In this document: piece by piece, positions 58,531 to 64,000 of the stretch
How positions within the stretch are numbered: the first letter of the stretch is position 1
Layout of the letters: every line of letters begins with the position of its first letter
Source: an uncultured Oscillospiraceae bacterium
GTDB lineage: Bacteria > Bacillota > Clostridia > Oscillospirales > Oscillospiraceae
Assembly: GCA_934573735.1 (NCBI GenBank)
Contig: CAKTMC010000002.1
Location: 1 to 64,000, forward strand
Direction of reading: 5' to 3'
Length of the DNA: 64,000 nt
The notes under the pieces: model-generated
Told to the model about the DNA's origin: nothing
Database searches by the model: none
The model's input: only the letters and a program-made list of their open reading frames with translations
Position numbers and translations under genes: made by a program

Positions 58531-59088
58531 TTATGCTCTGGAAGCGTACTCGCCGGTACGGGTATCGACGATGATCTTCTCACCCGGCTCGATGAACAGG
58601 GGAACCTTTATCACGGCGCCGGTCTCGAGGGTGGCGGGCTTGGTTGCGTTGGTGGCGGTGTTGCCGGCGAAGCCGGGATCGGTCTCTGCGACCTCAAGCA
58701 CAACGTTGATGGGGGGAACAACGTTAAAGACCTTGCCCTTGTAGGAGTAGATGGAGCAAACCATGTTCTCCTTGACGAACTTGAAGTTGTCGCCCAGGAC
58801 GGACTCGTCCACCGGCTCCAGCTCGTAGGTCTCGGGGTTCATGAAGTAGTAGAGGTTGCCGTCGCTGTAGCTGTATTCCATATCCATGCGGTCGATGGAA
58901 GCGCTCTCAAACTTTGCGGTGGGGTTGAAGGAAGTTTCGGTGACGGCGCCGGTGATGACGTTCTTCATCTTGGTGCGGACAAAGGCCGCGCCCTTGCCGG
59001 GCTTGACATGCTGGAACTCGACGACCTGCATGACCTGTCCGTCCATCTCAAAGGTAACTCCGTTTCTGAATTCACCTGCTGTAATCAT
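58531..59088 (-). CDS. efp: Elongation factor P
   Basis: A 185-residue translation factor that rescues ribosomes stalled at polyproline. It has three beta-barrel domains. The tip loop in the first domain is KPGKGAAF, with Lys32 at the usual modification position. The C-terminal TGAVIKVPLFIEPGEKIIVDTRTGEY is conserved. GGGAGG lies upstream. It follows the aminopeptidase gene on the same strand, an order common in Firmicutes, with its own promoter between. Confidence 0.97.
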   Translation of the reverse strand: MITAGEFRNGVTFEMDGQVMQVVEFQHVKPGKGAAFVRTKMKNVITGAVTETSFNPTAKFESASIDRMDMEYSYSDGNLYYFMNPETYELEPVDESVLGDNFKFVKENMVCSIYSYKGKVFNVVPPINVVLEVAETDPGFAGNTATNATKPATLETGAVIKVPLFIEPGEKIIVDTRTGEYASRA

Positions 59089-59134
59089 ATAAAGGGACCT
59101 CCCATAGTTATTTTAATTATATATTAACTTAGAT

Positions 59135-59163
59135 ATTCTAATATATATATGCGATTTTGGCAA
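59135..59163 (-). promoter_or_regulatory. Promoter of efp
   Basis: Minus strand TTGCCA (59163-59158), 17-nt spacer, TAGAAT (59140-59135). Confidence 0.7.
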
Positions 59164-59199
59164 GTATATTTTCTCGATTTTCCTGCTTTTTTGCAAAAA

Positions 59200-60270
59200 T
59201 TACAGAATTATGAGCTGCTTGGGAGCCTTTGTGATGACCTCGGAGCCGTTTTCGTGCAAAATCATGACGTCCTCGATGCGAACGCCGAACTTGCCCGGAA
59301 TGTAAATACCCGGCTCTGCGCTGACGACGCAGTTGAGCGGCATGATGGCCTTGCCGGAGGGATTTGCGCCGGGGAGCTCGTGGATATCAAGACCGAGGGA
59401 GTGACCGAAGCCGTGACCGAAGTACTGACCAAAGCCTGCCTTGGTGATGACCTCACGCGCCGCCGCGTCTATCTCGCAGCCGGGAATGCCTGCGCGCGCC
59501 GCCGCGATACCGGCAAGCTGAGCTTCAAGGACGACATTATAGATATTCTTCATTTCGTCGGTGGCGTGTCCGATGGCGACGGTGCGGGTCATGTCGGAGC
59601 AGTAGCCGTTCTTGAGGCAGCCGAAGTCCATGGTCACGAAATCGCCCTCGCGGATTATCTCGTCACCGGGAACGCCGTGCGGCATACTGGTCTTCTTGCC
59701 GGTGACGACGATGGGGTCAAAGGAGTTGCCCTCACTGCCGTTGAGAAGCATATGATATACAAGCTCCGCCGCGACCTGACGCTCGGTCATGCCGGGCTTG
59801 ATGATGTGCAGAACCTCCTCAAGAGCCTTTTCGCTGATGGCCTGTGCCTCGCGCATATAGACTATCTCCTCCTCGGACTTGGAGGCGCGAAGCTCGCCGA
59901 ATATCGCCTGTGCGGGAAGAAGCTCCATTTCAAGGGACTTTTCGTAGTCAAGGTATTCCGCGTGGCTCAGCTTCTGCTCCTCAGCGCCGAGACGCTGCAC
60001 GCCCGCCTCCTTGAGAGCGGCCTGAAGGAGAGAAAGACGGCTGTGCTCGCGGTCAAACATCTGTACCCGGCAGCAGCAGGCGGCAGTGTTCGTTGCGGCC
60101 TCTATATAACGGGAATCCGTGAGAAGCCATGCGTCGCTGCGCGCAACAAGGACTGCGCCGTCGGTGAAGGGGAAGCCGGTGGCATAGCGCTGGTTCTTCT
60201 CGTCGGTGATAAGTACGGCGTCAAGATTTTTCTCGATAAGCTTTTCCTGAATTTTTTTGATGTTGTTCAT
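59200..60270 (-). CDS. Xaa-Pro aminopeptidase (M24B)
   Basis: A 356-residue metallopeptidase that removes N-terminal residues before proline. The creatinase-like N-domain covers about 1-125. The pita-bread catalytic domain carries five metal ligands: two Asp in MDFGCLKNGYCSDMTR, His in GHGFGHSLGLDIHE, Glu in SAEPGIY and Glu in VRIEDVM. The start overlaps the stop of the upstream kinase (ATGA). It often sits next to efp in Firmicutes. Confidence 0.95.
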   Translation of the reverse strand: MNNIKKIQEKLIEKNLDAVLITDEKNQRYATGFPFTDGAVLVARSDAWLLTDSRYIEAATNTAACCCRVQMFDREHSRLSLLQAALKEAGVQRLGAEEQKLSHAEYLDYEKSLEMELLPAQAIFGELRASKSEEEIVYMREAQAISEKALEEVLHIIKPGMTERQVAAELVYHMLLNGSEGNSFDPIVVTGKKTSMPHGVPGDEIIREGDFVTMDFGCLKNGYCSDMTRTVAIGHATDEMKNIYNVVLEAQLAGIAAARAGIPGCEIDAAAREVITKAGFGQYFGHGFGHSLGLDIHELPGANPSGKAIMPLNCVVSAEPGIYIPGKFGVRIEDVMILHENGSEVITKAPKQLIIL

Positions 60271-61664
60271 ATACCTGTCTCCTCTGGTGTCGGGCGCGGA
60301 AAGCTTACTGTGAATTTCGATCCGCGCGGTTTATTTTGTCCGACGGTAATGGTGCCGCCGTGCAGCACCACCGCGTCGTGTACAATACTTAGTCCGAGCC
60401 CGCTGCCTCCCGCCTCGCGGGAGCGAGCCTTGTCCACCCGGTAAAATCGGGAGAAAATGTTAAGCCTGTCCTCCTCGGGGATGCCTATACCCGTGTCCGC
60501 GACCTCAAAGCTCACGCTTTCGTCGTTCTGGTGCAGACTCATGGTAACGCTGCCCTCGGGGACATTGTATTTGACTGCGTTTTCGACAAGATTAAAAATT
60601 ATATGGAACATATCGTCCGTTGTCGCCATGACGACGCAGCCGTCGGCAAGGTCGCAGCGGAGCCGGACGTTCTTCTCCGCCGCGAGCGGGCGCAGCAGCA
60701 CAAGCGCATCGACCGCGACCTGCTTTACGTCCACCGGCTCCGGCACCACCTGAACCCCGTCGTCAAGCCGGGAGAGGTCAAGGAGCTTTTCCGTGGTGCG
60801 CTGAAGCCGCTCCGCCTCGTTGCCGATATCGGTGACGAATTCACGCATGGTCTCCGCGTCGATGTTCTCGTTTTGAACTATGCTGTCGGACAGAAGCCTT
60901 ATCGACGCAAGCGGAGTCTTGAGCTCGTGCGAGGCGTCGGAGACAAATCTGCGGCGCTGCTTTTCCGTGCTGTCAAGGCATTCGGTCAAAAGGTTAAACT
61001 CGTTTCCGAGGTCGGTTATCTCGTCGCGTCCGCGGGTGATGAGCCGGTGACTGTAATCTCCGCTGGCAACGATTTTTATCGAGCGCACAAGCTCACGCAT
61101 ACGCCGCAGCAGCAGCGTAGTGAAAAGCCCCGTCACAAGCAGCGCGCCCGAGCATATCATCAGGGATATCGTCCTGATACGCGACTGTATCCTGACGATT
61201 ATCTCAGCGCGCTCCGTGTCGTATTCATATAAATACAGCGCGCCGAGCGCCGTGCTCCGGTCATACACCGGCATGGCATAGCTGCTGGCAAAGGCCTCAC
61301 TCGTAAAGGACGAGCGGAAAACGCACTTGCCGCCGAGGGCAAGCAGCAGCTCGCCTATATCCGTCTCGCCGTCGAGCGCTCCCGCGTCGTCATAGAGGAC
61401 GAGCCCCTCCGTGTCGGTTATGACGATGCGGGCGTAGCCGCTTATATCGAGTATGCGCAGTACCTCCGCGACGCTCTCCTTCGTAAGCCGGTCAAGCCCC
61501 GACAGTGACGAGGCAATGACCGTGCCCTGACCGGACATGGCGCTGCGCTTTTCCTCAAAGACCATGTCGCGGGCGGAGGTCATCGGGTATGTGTTCAGCA
61601 GCAGCATAAGTATAAGCAGGATCGCCGCGATGAACGAAAAAATCTGAACTCTCAGGCTGTGCAT
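60267..61664 (-). CDS. Sensor histidine kinase (WalK/PhoR-like)
   Basis: A 465-residue kinase. Membrane segment 1 is near 7-25, the extracellular sensor about 30-163, membrane segment 2 near 165-187 and a HAMP domain about 188-235. His246 is in SDASHELKTPLASIRLL. The ATP-binding domain includes NLVENAVKYN, ADTGIGIPEEDR and GGSGLGLSIV. It is partnered by the response regulator encoded just upstream. The order comEA-regulator-kinase-pepP is compact; the trigger is unknown. Confidence 0.94.
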   Translation of the reverse strand: MHSLRVQIFSFIAAILLILMLLLNTYPMTSARDMVFEEKRSAMSGQGTVIASSLSGLDRLTKESVAEVLRILDISGYARIVITDTEGLVLYDDAGALDGETDIGELLLALGGKCVFRSSFTSEAFASSYAMPVYDRSTALGALYLYEYDTERAEIIVRIQSRIRTISLMICSGALLVTGLFTTLLLRRMRELVRSIKIVASGDYSHRLITRGRDEITDLGNEFNLLTECLDSTEKQRRRFVSDASHELKTPLASIRLLSDSIVQNENIDAETMREFVTDIGNEAERLQRTTEKLLDLSRLDDGVQVVPEPVDVKQVAVDALVLLRPLAAEKNVRLRCDLADGCVVMATTDDMFHIIFNLVENAVKYNVPEGSVTMSLHQNDESVSFEVADTGIGIPEEDRLNIFSRFYRVDKARSREAGGSGLGLSIVHDAVVLHGGTITVGQNKPRGSKFTVSFPRPTPEETGI

Positions 61665-61673
61665 GGCGTGTCC

Positions 61674-62360
61674 TCAGTCGGCAAAGAAGTATCCGACGCC
61701 CCATTTCGTGACGATGTACTCCGGATGCGCGGGGTCAAGCTCCAGCTTTTCGCGCAGACGGCGGACGTGTACGTCAACGGTGCGGGTGTCGCCCTGATAG
61801 TCGTAGCCCCAGACGAGGTCAAGCAGATTTTCGCGGCTGTAGACCCTGCCGGGATTTTTCATCAGGAATTCTATCAGGTCAAATTCCTTCATCGTAAGCT
61901 CAATGGCTACACCGTCTTTATACGCGCTGCGGCGCTCCGTGTCAATACTGATATGACCGCGGCTTATGACCGAGCTCTTCGGCGGCTCCTGCGCGGCGGA
62001 CATGGACGCGCGGCGCAGCAGCGCCCGGACGCGGGCCTTGAGCGCAAGAATGTTGAAGGGCTTTGTCACATAGTCGTCCGCGCCCGATTCAAAGCCCATG
62101 AGCATATCCGCATCCTCACTGCGGGCGGTGAGCATGATGATGGGCACGGTGGAGAAGCCGCGAATTTCCTGACAGGCCTCAAGCCCGTCCTTCTTCGGCA
62201 TCATAAGGTCGAGTATGATGAGGTCATAATCGCCGGTTCGCGCCATGGTCACGGCGCTCTCGCCGTCATAGCAGGCGTCCACGCTGTAGCCCTCATTTTC
62301 GAGATTGAATTTTATGCCCTTTACGAGCAGCTTTTCGTCGTCAACCACAAGTATTTTCAT
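61674..62360 (-). CDS. OmpR/PhoB-family response regulator
   Basis: A 228-residue regulator. The receiver domain has Asp7-Asp8, phospho-acceptor Asp51 in LIILDLMMPKKDG and Lys in VTKPF. The winged-helix domain includes ELTMKEFDLIEFLMKNPGRVYSRENLLDLVWGYDY and ends IVTKWGVGYFF, close to PhoP/WalR-type regulators. It starts 3 nt after comEA and ends 9 nt before the kinase gene. Confidence 0.95.
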   Translation of the reverse strand: MKILVVDDEKLLVKGIKFNLENEGYSVDACYDGESAVTMARTGDYDLIILDLMMPKKDGLEACQEIRGFSTVPIIMLTARSEDADMLMGFESGADDYVTKPFNILALKARVRALLRRASMSAAQEPPKSSVISRGHISIDTERRSAYKDGVAIELTMKEFDLIEFLMKNPGRVYSRENLLDLVWGYDYQGDTRTVDVHVRRLREKLELDPAHPEYIVTKWGVGYFFAD

Positions 62361-62363
62361 GTA

Positions 62364-62738
62364 TCAGTCCTCAATCGTGATGTAGTCGCGCAGCGCCTCA
62401 AAGCGCTTTTCGCCTATGCCCTTGACCTTCATTATATCCTCAACGGCGGCAAAGTCGCCGTTTTCCTGCCGGTAGTCCACTATTGCCGCAGCCAGCACCT
62501 CGCCTATCCCCGGCAGAGACATCAGCTCGTCCGCGCTTGCGGTGTTGATATTCAGCGTCTCGCCCGGAAAAAGCTTGCGCGTACCGCTCTCACTGCCGGA
62601 CATTATCTCTTCAAGCTCGACCACGCGGGCGCGTATCTCCGGAGCCTGCGGCGGGATAAGATTTTTCACCAGAGCGGCAGCGGAAAACAGCAGCGCCGCC
62701 GCCAGCGATATTATGACCGCTCTTTTACCGCTTATCAT
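62364..62738 (-). CDS. ComEA-like helix-hairpin-helix DNA-binding protein
   Basis: A 124-residue protein with one N-terminal membrane anchor (about 8-26), a short linker, and a ComEA-type double helix-hairpin-helix domain (INTASADELMSLPGIGEVLAAAIVDYR... DIMKVKGIGEKRFEALRDYI). Such proteins bind DNA outside the cell in transformation. The SLBB domain of full ComEA is missing, and no comEC lies nearby in the window. The ribosome site is weak. It heads an operon with the two-component genes. Confidence 0.88.
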   Translation of the reverse strand: MISGKRAVIISLAAALLFSAAALVKNLIPPQAPEIRARVVELEEIMSGSESGTRKLFPGETLNINTASADELMSLPGIGEVLAAAIVDYRQENGDFAAVEDIMKVKGIGEKRFEALRDYITIED

Positions 62739-62796
62739 TTCAGCATCCCCCGCGAGGCATTAGGAAAAGTTAAGCAAAAGTATATTCGCTTAGCAC

Positions 62797-62825
62797 TTGC
62801 TTTTCCTGCCGCTAAACTTTATAAT
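62797..62825 (+). promoter_or_regulatory. Promoter of the D,D-carboxypeptidase gene
   Basis: TTGCTT (62797-62802), 17-nt spacer, TATAAT (62820-62825); leader of about 57 nt to the ATG. Confidence 0.75.
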
Positions 62826-62888
62826 AATAGCTGCTTGCAATCTTGTCTACTATACTATATCACATTCCGCGGAAAACGGGAGAACAAA

Positions 62889-64000
62889 ATGAAAAAATTC
62901 AGACTTTTTCCTCTAATTTTACTGCTGTGCATGGCGCTGACGATATTTGCGCCCTGCTCCTTCGCCATAGACGAGCCGAATATCGGCGCTCAGCGCGCCC
63001 TTATTGCGGATCTTGACTCTGGGCGCATACTCTATTCCAAGAATATGGACGAGAAGGCCTCCCCGGCGAGTCTGACGAAGATAATGACGGTTCTGCTTGC
63101 GGTGGAGGCGCTGGAAAACGGCAGCCACAGCGCGGACGAGCTTGTCACGGCGCAGTCGGACTGCTGGGCGGGCATGGATGAAACGAGCAGCAACGCCGGA
63201 ATTCAGCCCGGTGAGCAGATGCGCTATATAGACCTTCTCTACTGCGCGATGCTTGCCAGCGCAAACGAGGCCTGCAACGTCATTGCCGCCGCAGTGGACG
63301 GCAGTGTCTCCGCCTTTGTGGAGCATATGAATCAGCGTGCGGCGGAGCTTGGCTGCGTCAATACGCATTTTGCCAACACAAACGGACTCACCGACTCTCA
63401 GCACTACACCACGGCGTATGACTTTTATCTTCTGACCCGCGAGGCGATAGGGCATCCGCTCTTTATGGAGATATGCAATTCCAAGACCTATCAGGTTCCC
63501 GCGACGAATTCAAGCCCCGAGCGCAAGCTTGCAAACTCCAACGCACTCATAAGCGGCGACAGCATATACGGCAGCGAGTATCTTTATCAGTACGCCTCCG
63601 GCGTTAAGACCGGCTACACCCGCGACGCGGGCTATTGCCTGATTTCCACGGCGGAGAAGGAAGGTATTCACGTCATGGCCGTCATCATGGGCTGCAGCGG
63701 CCCGCTGCTGGACGGAACGGAGAAGTATTATAACTTTATAAACTCGGTAAACGCCTACGACTGGGTCTTTGATAATTTCTCATACCAGATCGCAGTGAGC
63801 ACGGATAAAAACGTCACGAGTGTAAACGTCAGCATGGCGGAGGGAGACGGCAGCGTTCAGCTTCGCCCGCAGACCGAGGTGGAGCTGCTCCTGCCGAACG
63901 ACACAGACCTTGACGCGGTCACGCTTCAGGCAAGCATTTATCAGGATAAGCTTGTCGCTCCGCTCGATGCCGGTACGGTTTTGGGCGAGGCGGAGATAAT
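62889..64000 (+). CDS. D-alanyl-D-alanine carboxypeptidase (DacF-like), 3' end missing
   Basis: A penicillin-binding protein of the S11 family that trims the last D-Ala from peptidoglycan stem peptides. The signal peptide covers about 1-27. Catalytic motifs: Ser61-x-x-Lys64 (SLTK), Ser124-Ala-Asn126 and Lys240-Thr-Gly242. After about 300, the C-terminal beta domain of DacA/DacF type begins. The reading frame is open to the window end, so only the first 370 residues are seen. GGGAGA lies upstream. DacF often acts in the forespore, but the vegetative DacA cannot be excluded. Confidence 0.95.
   Translation, partial: MKKFRLFPLILLLCMALTIFAPCSFAIDEPNIGAQRALIADLDSGRILYSKNMDEKASPASLTKIMTVLLAVEALENGSHSADELVTAQSDCWAGMDETSSNAGIQPGEQMRYIDLLYCAMLASANEACNVIAAAVDGSVSAFVEHMNQRAAELGCVNTHFANTNGLTDSQHYTTAYDFYLLTREAIGHPLFMEICNSKTYQVPATNSSPERKLANSNALISGDSIYGSEYLYQYASGVKTGYTRDAGYCLISTAEKEGIHVMAVIMGCSGPLLDGTEKYYNFINSVNAYDWVFDNFSYQIAVSTDKNVTSVNVSMAEGDGSVQLRPQTEVELLLPNDTDLDAVTLQASIYQDKLVAPLDAGTVLGEAEI

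Overview
The window reads as a chromosomal segment from a spore-forming, Gram-positive gut-type Clostridium relative, most likely an Oscillospiraceae-like member of the Clostridia. Evidence: fairly GC-rich genes, strong GGAGG ribosome binding sites, canonical sigma-A promoters with 17-bp spacers, and sporulation genes (spo0A, spoVAC, a YlmC/YmxH protein, a SpoVB-type flippase). The genus cannot be fixed from the sequence alone.

Layout. 1-240: the end of an rRNA operon (23S tail, 5S, terminator). 252-2230: pyrG with its own promoter and a hairpin in its leader. 2245-5135: a two-component system bracketed by two PepSY proteins. 5331-10662: CarD-like factor, CmpB-like membrane protein, hemZ, a nucleoside-kinase-like protein, an XRE/S24 repressor and spoVAC. 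10753-19583: a sialic-acid (N-acetylneuraminate) catabolic region with an SGNH hydrolase, ROK kinase, N-acylglucosamine 2-epimerase, RpiR regulator, ABC sugar importer and neuraminate lyase; TGAAA-N5-TTTCA operators lie in both control regions. 19845-30133: housekeeping genes (rqcP, HU, flippase, FAD oxidoreductase, rarA, ParB/Noc, hflX, acetyltransferase, YigZ, DivIVA-like). 30132-32351: an inserted locus (see below). 32378-36302: TrkH/TrkA potassium uptake and spo0A. 36547-42212: a secreted barnase-like RNase, divergent from a lipoprotein plus ABC exporter. 42429-50648: MarR/MFS, GyrI-like/MerR, pcp, GDPD and a CbxX-type AAA ATPase. 50841-57813: fucO, then a minus-strand run of birA, suhB, hydrolase, amino-acid permease, glycosyltransferase and DUF2461 genes. 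57986-62738: efp, pepP, a second two-component system and comEA. 62889-end: a D,D-carboxypeptidase cut by the window edge.

The most striking locus is 30234-32312. A 511-residue TnpB/Cas12-like RuvC nuclease, with a complete D-E-D triad but no zinc-ribbon cysteines, is followed by about 200 nt of strongly structured non-coding sequence. That is followed by a short CRISPR-like array (two identical 35-bp repeats and a decayed third, with 32-33 bp spacers) and a terminator. A stretch just upstream of the array is complementary to the repeat, like a tracrRNA anti-repeat, and the 3' end of the structured region looks like a degenerate repeat. There are no cas1/cas2 or tnpA genes. This looks like a compact type V-like system, or an intermediate between a TnpB transposon locus and a type V CRISPR system.

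A second unusual theme is 'terminator - insert - terminator'. At four loci (pyrG, the neuraminate lyase, the TnpB locus, spo0A) an insert lies between two copies of the same terminator stem. At pyrG and the lyase the insert is a 160-bp repeat found three times in the window. A different element with TA-flanked inverted repeats sits just upstream of fucO.
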